26,981 bases of DNA from Oscillospiraceae bacterium (GTDB taxonomy: Bacteria; Bacillota; Clostridia; Oscillospirales; Oscillospiraceae). Shown here piece after piece: positions 1-7,180 of this stretch; the first letter of the stretch is position 1; every line of letters begins with the position of its first letter. The stretch spans positions 1 through 26,981 of the forward strand of contig JAEDJB010000008.1 in the NCBI GenBank assembly GCA_016296565.1, written 5' to 3'. The notes beneath the pieces were generated by a model. The model made no database searches. It saw only the letters and a program-made list of their open reading frames with translations, and had not been told where the DNA came from. Both the position numbers and the translations under genes were made by a program.

Positions 1-31
1 TGGCGGCGTGGTCCAGGTAAATGGTGTTCAT
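1..31 (-). CDS. Cysteine desulfurase (NifS/IscS-like), N-terminal fragment
   Basis: Only the first ten codons are inside the window, reading MNTIYLDHAA from an ATG at 31-29. YLDHAA is the N-terminal signature of class V aminotransferase-type cysteine desulfurases (usually continuing ATTP), which take sulfur from cysteine for Fe-S cluster and tRNA thiolation pathways. An AGAGGG ribosome-binding site precedes the ATG, and a good sigma-A promoter lies just upstream at 72-100, so this is a real gene start running off the left edge. The call rests on ten residues plus the promoter context. The other pyridoxal-phosphate enzymes sharing this start are close relatives. Confidence 0.66.
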   Translation of the reverse strand, partial: MNTIYLDHAA

Positions 32-71
32 AAGAAAAACCCTCTTTCGGGAACAATTCAAAATCTCATTT

Positions 72-100
72 ATTCTAATGAGTGCAGAAAGAATTGTCAA
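72..100 (-). promoter_or_regulatory. Sigma-A promoter of the cysteine desulfurase gene
   Basis: On the minus strand TTGACA (100-95) and TAGAAT (77-72) are 17 bp apart. The -35 box begins only about 15 bp past the stop codon of the upstream MATE gene. No terminator is visible between them, so read-through from the MATE operon is possible. An inverted repeat, CTCATT/AATGAG, overlaps the -10 box. Confidence 0.7.
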
Positions 101-115
101 GTGGGGAGGGATCTT

Positions 116-1476
116 TCAGCCAGCGGGCAGCTGCTTGGTGTACCGGACCATTCTGTTCGCCACAAAAATCGCCACGATCAGTTCTGTGATGGGCATGGCA
201 AACCAGATGCTGCTGGCTCCGGCCAGAGGGGGCAAAAGACAGATCAGCCCGCCGCTGATGATTGCCCCTCTGCCCACGGACACCAGGAAAGAGGTCCCCG
301 GTTTCATCAGGGCCTGGAAGTAGTAGGTGGAAAAGATGTTCAGGGGCAGCAGCAGGAAGGAAAGACCATACCTGCGAAGGATGGACGGGGCGATGGCCAG
401 AATGTTGGGGGTGGGCGTCATAAAGATGCGGATAAACAGGTTGGGGGCTGCCAGGGTGACCGCCATCCAGATCAGACCAAACACCCCTGCGGTCCCCAGC
501 GCGTATTTCAAAGCCTGGCGGATGCGGTCTCCCCGGCCGGCCCCGAAGTTGGTGGAGAAAATGGGCTGGGACGCCTGGCCGATGCTGTAGGCGCAGCACT
601 GGACAAAGGTGCTGATGTTGATGATGACGGCATAGACCGACAAGGCGTCCGTTCCCAGCCAGGTCAGGATCTGCCGGTTAAACAGGATGGTGAGAATCCC
701 CATGGCCACATCAATGAAGAAGGTGGAAAACCCGGTGATGACAATGGTTTTCAGTTTGGAAAAGAGCTTGGCGGGCTTTTCCCAGCGCAGGGTGTTTTTG
801 GGGCCAAAGAAATGGGTGAGCATCACCAGAAGAGAAAACACCGACCCCATGGCGGTGGCGATTCCGGCGCCCATAATGCCCAGATCCAGGGCAAAGACAA
901 AGAAGTAATCCCCGAATACGTTGAAGATTCCGCCGAACAGGACCGCCTTGGTGGCCAGCGCCGGGTCACCGTCGTTTCGCAGAAAGGCCGCCAGAAGCTG
1001 AGTGAACAGGAAGGAGGGGACCACGAACTTGATAGGGATCACATAGCGCTGGGCCAGCGGCAGCAAGGTTTCTTTTGCGCCGAAGAGCATAAGCAGCTCC
1101 CGGTCGAAGAAGATGACAACAATCCAGGTGACTGCGGACAGAATCGCCGCGCCGGTTACAGCGGCGGTGAAATACTCGTTGGAGCGTTTCCGGTTCTCCA
1201 GGGATTCCCCCCGCAGAGTGCTGAACAGGACGGAGCCGCCGATGCCCATGAGCAGACCCAGGCTGTAGATGATGTTCCAGATGGGGGCCACCACCGCCAT
1301 GGCCGCCGAGCCCTCCGGCCCCTGATACTGCCCCACCATGGCCATGTCCACCACGCCGTAGATGGAGGAGATGAGGGCGCTGCCGAAGGCGGCGCTGAGG
1401 TATTGAAAATAGATGGGACGGATGGGCCCGGTGAGCAGATCTGCAGGCCCGGAACGGGCCGTTCTTTTTTTAGCAT
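116..1476 (-). CDS. MATE family efflux transporter (second of tandem pair), start and body in different frames
   Basis: This is a multidrug and toxic compound extrusion (MatE) family membrane protein, which exports organic cations or other metabolites using a sodium or proton gradient. The body encodes about 12 hydrophobic helices. The MATE frame is open up to 1474 and reads LLTGPIRPIYFQYLSAAFGS just upstream of GVVDMAMVGQY, which is typical MATE N-terminal sequence, so the in-frame ATG at 1354 is too late and would delete the first helix. The only good start, ATG at 1476 with AAAGGAGG eight bases away, is in another frame. The switch (-1) is needed at a run of seven A (1465-1471). With eight A the product would begin MLKKRTARSGPADLL and join cleanly. 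The ribosome-binding site overlaps the stop codon of the upstream MATE gene. Whether the gene is broken, slippage-dependent or carries a homopolymer sequencing error cannot be told from sequence. Confidence 0.8.
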
Positions 1477-1491
1477 GAAAGATACCTCCTT

Positions 1492-2805
1492 TTAGTGATA
1501 AACGATCCCGTGCCGTTCCGACCCCTTTTTCAGCGCGAAGGCAATGACCAAAACCAGGGTTTCATAGATGCCGAAGGTATGCCACACAATCCCGGCGCCA
1601 AAGAGCCTGGGCAGAAGGGTGATAATCAGAGAATTCATCACAAGGCTGCGGATCACATTCAGGGTGATGGCCTGTCCGGAGCGCTTGGTGGAGTAGAAGT
1701 AGGCGGACAGCAGGGTGTTGACGCTCCCCACGATAAATCCCCAGCAGTACTCCCACATGTGGGCCGCAGTAAATTCCAGGGTCACCGGGTCCGCGCCGAA
1801 AAGCTGGCAGAGGGCATGGGGGAAGAGGACATAGACAGCCACGCAAAGGGCGCTGCCTAAAACGCTGATGAGCTGACCGGCCCGGTAATTATAGCGCAGG
1901 TCTGCATCTGCCTTGGCCCCGTAGGCCTGTCCGAACAGGGGCTGCATCCCCTCCGACGCGCCGAAGAACACCGCCATGGTGAAGGAGGAGAGGTAGGAGA
2001 TGATGGAAAAGGCGTTGATGCCGATCTCCCCGTAGGCAGCCATCAGGGTGTAATTCATGCACAGGGTGGTGACCGGCGTGGAGAACTGGGCGATGGCCTC
2101 AGGCAGACCCCGGAAGAGAATTTTGCGGAAGAGCTTTCCCTGGGGGCGGTACCGGCCGATGACCAGATTTCCTTTCCTGCGGAGAAAATGAGTGGAGATG
2201 ATAACCAGCCCCACGATCTGGGAGATTCCCGTGGCTGCCGCCGCGCCCATCACCCCCATCTGCAGGGGGAACACGAAGAGCCAGTCCAGAAAGATGTTCA
2301 CGGCGGTGCCGACTACGTTGGTCACCGCCACCAGACCGGGGGAGCCGTCGTTCCGGCAGAAGGACTGCAGGTTCAGGGAGAGGGAGTTGGCCACCCCGAA
2401 CAGCGCCCACCAGAACACATATTCCTTGACCATGGGCAGGTAGATCTCCGCTGCCCCCAGCAGGGTGCAGACCGGTCCGGTGAGAACGCACCCGGCAAAG
2501 GTAATGAGCAGCCCGACACAGAGGCTCACGGTAAATGAGTGCATAAAGGCATTCTGTGCGCCTTCTTTGTCCCCCCGCCCGAACCGGATGGCGGTGACCG
2601 TGACCCCGCCGATGCTGGCCATGGCGTTCAGGGCGTTGGCCACCAGCACAAAGGGCAGGGCCAGGTTCACCGCGCCCAGGGCCTGGATGCCTGCGCCGTT
2701 GCCCACGAAGATGCCGTCCACCACAGAGAACAGAAACACACAGGCGTTGGCCAGAATGGCGGGCACCACATTTCGAGCAATGATCCGATTTCTTTCTTTG
2801 TTCAT
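1492..2805 (-). CDS. MATE family efflux transporter (first of tandem pair)
   Basis: This 437-residue polytopic membrane protein of the MatE family has two homologous six-helix halves and was probably a cation-coupled exporter. The early segment NVVPAILANACVFLFSVVDG, with a later internal repeat of the same fold, is characteristic. I chose ATG 2805 (MNKERNRII) because AAGGAAGG lies seven bases upstream and family members start here. An in-frame ATG at 2874 would add 23 residues, but that extension is encoded by a terminator hairpin, so it is more likely leader than protein. The gene is driven by the promoter at 3027-3054 through a structured leader and is translationally coupled to the second MATE gene, whose ribosome-binding site overlaps its stop codon. 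Two different MATE proteins in tandem suggest separate substrates or a paired transporter. The substrate is not predictable. Confidence 0.9.
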   Translation of the reverse strand: MNKERNRIIARNVVPAILANACVFLFSVVDGIFVGNGAGIQALGAVNLALPFVLVANALNAMASIGGVTVTAIRFGRGDKEGAQNAFMHSFTVSLCVGLLITFAGCVLTGPVCTLLGAAEIYLPMVKEYVFWWALFGVANSLSLNLQSFCRNDGSPGLVAVTNVVGTAVNIFLDWLFVFPLQMGVMGAAAATGISQIVGLVIISTHFLRRKGNLVIGRYRPQGKLFRKILFRGLPEAIAQFSTPVTTLCMNYTLMAAYGEIGINAFSIISYLSSFTMAVFFGASEGMQPLFGQAYGAKADADLRYNYRAGQLISVLGSALCVAVYVLFPHALCQLFGADPVTLEFTAAHMWEYCWGFIVGSVNTLLSAYFYSTKRSGQAITLNVIRSLVMNSLIITLLPRLFGAGIVWHTFGIYETLVLVIAFALKKGSERHGIVYH

Positions 2806-2823
2806 ACCGTTTCCTTCCTTTTT

Positions 2824-2864
2824 CCAAAATAAAAACGCCCGGTTATTCTCACAATAACCGAGCG
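2824..2864 (-). terminator. Intrinsic terminator or attenuator T2 in the MATE leader
   Basis: A 12-bp stem (2836-2847 with 2853-2864, loop of five) is followed on the minus strand by TTTTTATTTT. It lies between the promoter and the MATE ribosome-binding site, so it must be overridden for expression. It is therefore an attenuator rather than an end-of-gene terminator. Confidence 0.75.
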
Positions 2865-2916
2865 CACCCGACATCTTTCTCGACCTTGCGGCTGCGGCCG
2901 CAGGTCCTCCGATGGT

Positions 2917-2988
2917 CTATTTCCCCAAAGAGCAAAAAAGCCGGATAAGGACAGGTATCTCAACCTGTTGCCTTATCCAGCCTATCAT
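2917..2988 (-). CDS. Possible 23-residue leader peptide through terminator T1
   Basis: ATG at 2988 opens a 23-codon frame ending in TAG at 2917-2919 (MIGWIRQQVEIPVLIRLFCS, then LGK). It runs through the whole T1 hairpin, so a translating ribosome would disrupt T1. GGAGGG is present upstream but about 17 bases away, which is poor, and other weak starts exist. This is a candidate regulatory leader ORF only. No homology is claimed, and chance occurrence is quite possible. Confidence 0.25.
   Translation of the reverse strand: MIGWIRQQVEIPVLIRLFCSLGK
2934..2983 (-). terminator. Intrinsic terminator T1 in the MATE leader
   Basis: A 13-bp stem (2938-2950 with 2971-2983, two G-T pairs) encloses a smaller ACAGGT/ACCTGT stem and is followed by TTTTTT on the minus strand. 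With the promoter just upstream, termination here would make a short RNA of roughly 90 nt. Together with T2 it makes a double-gated leader. I could not match it to a riboswitch class that I know. Confidence 0.7.
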
Positions 2989-3026
2989 TTCCAACGAATG
3001 ACCAGCCCTCCGAGCAAGCACCCTGT

Positions 3027-3054
3027 ATTATACGCAAAATTGCAGATTTGTCAA
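3027..3054 (-). promoter_or_regulatory. Sigma-A promoter of the MATE operon
   Basis: TTGACA (3054-3049) and TATAAT (3032-3027) are both perfect consensus hexamers, with a 16-bp spacer. The predicted transcript starts near 3020, leaving a leader of about 215 nt before the MATE start codon. Confidence 0.85.
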
Positions 3055-3071
3055 GGGTAGTGGGGACAGCA

Positions 3072-4205
3072 TTACACCAGACAGAACAGAATCCTCAGCA
3101 GCCCCTGATACACCTCCGGCAGGGACAGCCGGGGAACCTCCTCCTGGGCCACCAGGGGCAGCTTGGCTTTCTCCTGGCCGTCCACCAGAACGGTGAGGGT
3201 CCCCAGCTCCTGCCCCTGGGTCACCGGGGCCTGGATAGAATCCGGCAGATCCACCGTGGTGGTGACCTTGGCCGCATCCCCCTTGGCCAGCAGCAGTTGG
3301 GATTCCTCCCCCAGCACCGGCTGCACCGAGGTCGTCTTGCCCAGGTTGACCGGGATCTCCGGCAAAGGCTCCGAGGGAGCCGCCATCACCAGGGAGTAGG
3401 AAGCAAAGCCGTAGTTCAGCAGGGCCTTGGCGGTCTCAAACCGGTCGGCGGAGGTGGGGGAGCCCAGCACCACGGCGATGAGTTCCATACCCTCCCGCTC
3501 TGCCGTGGCGGACAGGCAGTAGAGGGCGGCGTCGGTGGAGCCGGTTTTCAGCCCCGTGGCCCCCTCGTAGAACCGGATGAGTTTGTTGGTGTTGGCCAGC
3601 TGGAAGGCCCCGTCCCGGAGGGAGTCCATCCAGATGGTGGTGTAGGTGCGGATGTCCGGGTGGTTCAGAACCAGCTCCCGGGACATGAGGGCGATGTCAT
3701 AGGCGGAGGTGTGGTGCCCCTCCGCGGGCAGACCCGTGCAGTTCTGGAACACCGTGTCCGCCATGCCCAGCTGGGCGGCCTTTTCGTTCATTTTCTCCAC
3801 GAAGGAGCTTTCGCTGCCGGCCAGATACTCGGCCATGGCAACGGAGGCGTCGTTGCCCGAGGCCACGGCGATGGCCTTGAGCATGTCATTGACGGAAAAC
3901 TGTTCCCCCTCTTTCATGTACACCTGGGAGCCGCCCATTCCGGCGGCGGTGGCAGAGACGGGAACCATGGTGTCCTTGGTGATGGTGCCGCTGTCCAGGG
4001 TCTCCATAATGAGCAGCATGGTCATGACCTTGGTAACGCTGGCGGGCTCCAGCTGGTCGTGGGAGTTCTCCTCATAGAGAACCTCCCCGGTGGTTTTCTC
4101 CATCAGGAGAACCGCCTTGGCGTTGGTCTCCGGTCCCGCGGCGGAGACGGACAGCAGACAGCAGGGGAGCGTGAGGAGCAGCAGGATGGCGCAGAGTTTC
4201 TTCAT
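3072..4205 (-). CDS. D-alanyl-D-alanine carboxypeptidase (DacF/PBP5-like)
   Basis: This is a low-molecular-weight penicillin-binding protein of peptidase family S11 that removes the terminal D-alanine from peptidoglycan pentapeptides outside the membrane. An N-terminal signal peptide (about residues 1-23, ending SVSAAG) precedes the catalytic domain with all three active-site motifs: S56-V-T-K59, S116-G-N118 and K220-T-G222. A PBP5 C-terminal beta domain follows (roughly 270-355), and the protein ends with a short hydrophobic tail that could anchor it. At 377 residues it is close to the usual DacF length. The start ATG 4205 has AGGAGG eight bases upstream. The gene is monocistronic, divergent from the SLH-protein gene, and only about 18 bp separate its stop from the MATE promoter. 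Confidence 0.93.
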   Translation of the reverse strand: MKKLCAILLLLTLPCCLLSVSAAGPETNAKAVLLMEKTTGEVLYEENSHDQLEPASVTKVMTMLLIMETLDSGTITKDTMVPVSATAAGMGGSQVYMKEGEQFSVNDMLKAIAVASGNDASVAMAEYLAGSESSFVEKMNEKAAQLGMADTVFQNCTGLPAEGHHTSAYDIALMSRELVLNHPDIRTYTTIWMDSLRDGAFQLANTNKLIRFYEGATGLKTGSTDAALYCLSATAEREGMELIAVVLGSPTSADRFETAKALLNYGFASYSLVMAAPSEPLPEIPVNLGKTTSVQPVLGEESQLLLAKGDAAKVTTTVDLPDSIQAPVTQGQELGTLTVLVDGQEKAKLPLVAQEEVPRLSLPEVYQGLLRILFCLV

Positions 4206-4385
4206 GGGAAGGACCTCCTGAGGGACGTTGATCTTGATATCAGAACTCTATGTGTTCCTCTGGGGAAATATGCGCCGGGTGTGCTGCGTCCCTTGTGTCG
4301 AAAAGCGTCGAAAAATAGTGGACGATCTTCATGGGATTTGATACACTGATGACAGATCCCGGAAAATGAAATAAGGGAGTGAACC
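4206..4385. promoter_or_regulatory. Divergent intergenic region, with SLH-gene promoter
   Basis: This 180-bp gap separates dacF (minus) and the SLH protein (plus). On the plus strand an extended -10 (TGATACACT, 4339-4347) with a weak TGGACG -35 box 17 bp upstream could serve the SLH gene. No convincing minus-strand promoter for dacF was found. Confidence 0.45.
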
Positions 4386-6410
4386 ATGATGATCCTGATG
4401 AAGCGTTGTCTGGCCCTGACCCTCGCGATTTCCCTTCTGTTATCTCTGACGATTCCTGTCTGGGCGCTAGAGACGCCGGACGAAAAAACCCTCACCGCCG
4501 AGGACCTGACTCTGACCTGTGTCAAGGTCTACGACGGCACTACAGATGCGCAGCCTGAAATTCAGATCGCTGGCTTGGGTGGAGACGACGTGTCTGTTGC
4601 GTATGAACGAGCTTTCTATGACGACCCGTATGTGGGAACCCAAAAGAAAGTCACCGTCACTGGTCTGTCCCTAAGCGGAGAGGATGCGGGCAACTATACC
4701 CTGGGTGACCTGACTCAGCTGATCAGCGAGGCGGGGCAGATTGCGCCCCAGAAACTGTCTGTGTCGGACGGCACGATGCTCCAGGGCGGAGATACCCTGG
4801 ATTTGTGTTCCCTGGTCGAGGGAACCAGGACAAACCTGGTGAGCTTTGATTTCCCTGGCAATGCTTTGGGGTGCACCATCAGCGGCGGCATCCTTACCTC
4901 CGGCAGCCAGACGGGAACCATTGAGGTGACGGCTCATACAAAGGCAGCAGACGAGAACGGCGACGGTGTGCCGGAGTACAGCGAAGAGACAAGGAACCTC
5001 CAAGTCACCATCCTGGCCCAACAGGAGCAGCCGCCGGTGGAGATTGAATCAGACAATCCTGCTACGCCGGTCCAGGACGAGCAGTCAGAGCTGACGCTCA
5101 CCGGCGAGACCCAGGTCACCTACGGCCAGACCCTTCAGCTGGGGGTTGCTGGCGGCGCGGGCCAGGGGGAAGTTACCTATAAGATTCTGGAAGCGTTCGG
5201 ATCGGGGGAAGCTGCCGTTGATACCAACGGCCTGCTGACGCCGGTCAAGGCGGGCACAGTCTGGGTCACCGCTGAAAAGGCGGGGGACAGCCAGTACAAA
5301 TCTGCCCGGGCCGAGCCCCTGGAGATAACCATCCTCCCGGCCAGGCTCACCGTTACGGTTCTGGACCAGACCGCTGTGGTGGGGGACCCTCTGCCTGCCC
5401 TGGGAGAGGAGAGCTACACGATTTCCGGTCTGGTGGGGCAGGATCAGATGCAGGCCCTGCCCACCTTGGCCTATGCCTATACCCCCGACATGAGCAAGCC
5501 CGGCACAGTGGAGATTCAGGCCTCCGGCGGGCAGGTCCCCGACGAAACAAACTACGACCCTGCCATCACCTATGTGCCCGGCACCCTCACCATCGGGGAG
5601 GCGCCGCTGTACGCGGTTGCCCTGAGCTGTTCAGAGGGGGGAACCATCACCGCCGACCAGGAAACCGCTGCGCCGGAGAGTAAGGTGATCCTGACCGCCC
5701 AGGCCCAGGAGGGCTATGTGCTCAGCAGCCTGACCGTGTCCTGGGAGCAGGCGGCGTCCATCTCTCTGATCGAAACCGGCCCGGACCGCTGGGAGTTTTC
5801 CATGCCGGAGGGGGACGTGACGGTGACCGCTGTGTTTACCCTGGAGGAACTGCCCCGGATGAACTTCTCCGATGTAACCGAGGCAGACTGGTTCTATGAC
5901 TCCGTGGCCTATGTGTTCCAGCGCGGGCTGATGACCGGCACCTCGGATACCACCTTTTGCCCCGACCTGACCACCAACCGGGCCATGCTGGTGACCATCC
6001 TCTACCGGCTGGAGGGCAGCCCGGAAGTGCCCAGATGGTCCCCCTTCGGGGATGTGCCGGCAGGGGAGTACTACGCGGCTCCCGTGGCCTGGGCCGCCTG
6101 GAACGGCATCGTCACCGGCAAGACCACCACGTCCTTTGCGCCTCAGGACCCCATCACCCGGGAGCAGATGGCGGCGATCCTCTACCGCTACGCCGGGTAC
6201 AAGGGATACGACCGGTCCCGCCAGGGGGACCTGAGCCGGTTTACAGACCAGGCCCGGATTCAGGACTACGCCCGCGCCGCCCTGTCCTGGGCCAACGGAG
6301 AGGGGCTGATCAACGGCAAGGGGGAGGGGGTACTGGATCCCCAGGGTCCCGCTGTCCGGGCCCAGGTGGCTGCTATCCTCCAGCGGTTCTGCGAAAAATT
6401 TGCCCTGTAA
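4386..6410 (+). CDS. Secreted S-layer homology (SLH) domain protein with Ig-like/YDG repeats
   Basis: This is a 674-residue exported surface protein. The signal peptide is residues 1 to about 27 (ends VWA). Next comes a YDG-type repeat (about 37-123, containing KVYDGTTDA), a region resembling bacterial Ig-like folds (about 235-318), a second MBG-like repeat (about 320-403), and a module ending MPEGDVTVTAVF (about 405-487) like InlB/Listeria-Bacteroides repeats. Three SLH domains (about 491-545, 550-608, 615-672) finish the protein. They carry the usual F-x-D-V, W-(F/Y), G-(L/I)-(M/V)-x-G and T-R-x-(M/Q) elements and normally bind pyruvylated secondary cell-wall polymer. The start has AAGGGAG six bases upstream. 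No enzymatic domain is visible. The likely role is surface-layer, matrix or adhesion, and the ligand is unknown. Confidence 0.88.
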   Translation: MMILMKRCLALTLAISLLLSLTIPVWALETPDEKTLTAEDLTLTCVKVYDGTTDAQPEIQIAGLGGDDVSVAYERAFYDDPYVGTQKKVTVTGLSLSGEDAGNYTLGDLTQLISEAGQIAPQKLSVSDGTMLQGGDTLDLCSLVEGTRTNLVSFDFPGNALGCTISGGILTSGSQTGTIEVTAHTKAADENGDGVPEYSEETRNLQVTILAQQEQPPVEIESDNPATPVQDEQSELTLTGETQVTYGQTLQLGVAGGAGQGEVTYKILEAFGSGEAAVDTNGLLTPVKAGTVWVTAEKAGDSQYKSARAEPLEITILPARLTVTVLDQTAVVGDPLPALGEESYTISGLVGQDQMQALPTLAYAYTPDMSKPGTVEIQASGGQVPDETNYDPAITYVPGTLTIGEAPLYAVALSCSEGGTITADQETAAPESKVILTAQAQEGYVLSSLTVSWEQAASISLIETGPDRWEFSMPEGDVTVTAVFTLEELPRMNFSDVTEADWFYDSVAYVFQRGLMTGTSDTTFCPDLTTNRAMLVTILYRLEGSPEVPRWSPFGDVPAGEYYAAPVAWAAWNGIVTGKTTTSFAPQDPITREQMAAILYRYAGYKGYDRSRQGDLSRFTDQARIQDYARAALSWANGEGLINGKGEGVLDPQGPAVRAQVAAILQRFCEKFAL

Positions 6411-6415
6411 CGCCC

Positions 6416-6452
6416 GGCAGCCCGGGCGGAAATCCATCCCGCCCGGGCTGCC
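6416..6452 (+). terminator. GC-rich hairpin after the SLH gene
   Basis: A perfect 14-bp inverted repeat (6416-6429 with 6439-6452, nine-base loop) starts six bases past the stop codon. There is no immediate T run; one (TTTTTT) occurs about 18 bases later, so it may be a weak terminator or an RNA-stabilising hairpin. Confidence 0.55.
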
Positions 6453-6495
6453 CAATCTGCCCCATAAAATTTTTTCAAAAAGATGAAAATAATGC

Positions 6496-6523
6496 TTGAC
6501 TTTTACAGAAAGGATGATATAAT
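6496..6523 (+). promoter_or_regulatory. Promoter of tRNA-Gln
   Basis: TTGACT (6496-6501) and TATAAT (6518-6523) have a 16-bp spacer, 45 bp ahead of the tRNA. Confidence 0.75.
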
Positions 6524-6567
6524 CATTTTTGTCGGTTGCGAGAGAACAGCCGAGAGGACAACGAAAT

Positions 6568-6641
6568 AGCGGGATTGTGTAAGGGTAGCACGACAGACTC
6601 TGACTCTGTTTGTGAGGGTTCGAATCCTTCTCCCGCTGCCA
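6568..6641 (+). tRNA. tRNA-Gln (anticodon CUG)
   Basis: A full cloverleaf can be drawn. The acceptor AGCGGGA pairs with TCCCGCT over 7 bp. The D stem is GTGT/GCAC. The anticodon stem ACAGA/TCTGT encloses the loop CTCTGAC with anticodon CTG (reads CAG). The T stem GAGGG/CCTTC encloses TTCGAAT. The discriminator is G and CCA is encoded. It has its own promoter and terminator, so it is a single-tRNA unit. Confidence 0.95.
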
Positions 6642-6679
6642 AAAAACACCTGAAACCGTTCGGTTTCAGGTGTTTTTTT
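6641..6679 (+). terminator. Terminator of tRNA-Gln
   Basis: A long perfect stem (ACACCTGAAACC with GGTTTCAGGTGT, loop about four) is extended by A/T pairs and followed by seven T, directly after the CCA end. Confidence 0.9.
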
Positions 6680-6726
6680 CGTTCTCCGGGGCCTTGCTCA
6701 ACCTCCGAATTGTAACCATTTGGAGG

Positions 6727-6771
6727 TTGACATCTGCTTACCTCTTTGGTATGATGAATACACAAGGTAAG
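6727..6771 (+). promoter_or_regulatory. blaI-type promoter with candidate operator
   Basis: TTGACA (6727-6732) and TATGAT (6750-6755) have a 17-bp spacer. A 7-bp inverted repeat, CTTACCT (6737-6743) and AGGTAAG (6765-6771), brackets the -10 box, the position expected for an autoregulatory repressor site. The repeat differs from the TACA/TGTA core of classical bla operators, so its assignment is inference. Confidence 0.6.
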
Positions 6772-6799
6772 TATTTGTCTACCAAAAGGAGGGATATCC

Positions 6800-7180
6800 A
6801 TGAAAGCAAAGCTTTCCGATGGAGAATGGGCGCTGATGAAAGTGCTGTGGAAGGCATCGCCCATGACCATCACCCAGCTGACAGCCGCGCTGAAAGAGGA
6901 GACCGGCTGGAGCAAGCACACCATCATCTCCATGCTCTCCCGCCTGGAGGCAAAAGGCGCGGTGGCTTACCGGGAGGAGGGACGGGCCAAGGCCTACTAT
7001 CCCTGTCTGCTTCAAGAGGACGCCTCCCGGCTGGAGACCGAGCGGTTTCTGGACAAGGTATACAACGGCAGTCTGGGCGTTATGGTCCACGCCATGGTGG
7101 ACAGCCACGCCCTGAGGCAGGAGGACATTGCGGAGCTGTCCGCAATTCTGGAGCGGGCAAAGGAGGCGGGTTCATCATGA
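6800..7180 (+). CDS. BlaI/MecI/CopY family transcriptional repressor
   Basis: This 126-residue winged-helix repressor has the DNA-binding domain at residues 1 to about 75, containing LSDGEWALMKVLW and a recognition helix near WSKHTIISMLSRLEAKG. A C-terminal dimerisation tail follows. Family members repress their own operon until a membrane protease partner cleaves them or otherwise relieves repression. Length is typical. The start ATG 6800 has AAAGGAGG upstream. The stop overlaps the start of the M56 protease gene (ATGA at 7177-7180), so the two are translationally coupled as in blaI-blaR1. No beta-lactamase lies in the window, so the regulated stress is unknown. Confidence 0.92.
   Translation: MKAKLSDGEWALMKVLWKASPMTITQLTAALKEETGWSKHTIISMLSRLEAKGAVAYREEGRAKAYYPCLLQEDASRLETERFLDKVYNGSLGVMVHAMVDSHALRQEDIAELSAILERAKEAGSS

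Noticed and set aside
1156..1476. 106-codon frame from ATG 1476 as an independent gene
   Set aside because: Beyond the first few codons it is the +1 shadow of the MATE frame (Pro/Ser/Trp-rich). Only its start and ribosome-binding site are likely genuine.
8..1495. Long plus-strand frame of 495 codons opposite the MATE gene
   Set aside because: It is the antisense shadow of a GC-rich membrane protein gene, rich in Gly/His/Gln, with no ribosome-binding site or family resemblance.
2806..2874. N-terminal extension of the first MATE protein from ATG 2874
   Set aside because: The extension is encoded by the T2 terminator hairpin and lacks a good ribosome-binding site. The ATG at 2805 has both a site and family-like sequence. 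Kept only as a regulatory possibility.
2806..3054. T-box or known riboswitch in the MATE leader
   Set aside because: No GGTGGTACCGCG-type T-box and no aptamer consensus I could recognise, so left as an unassigned attenuator.
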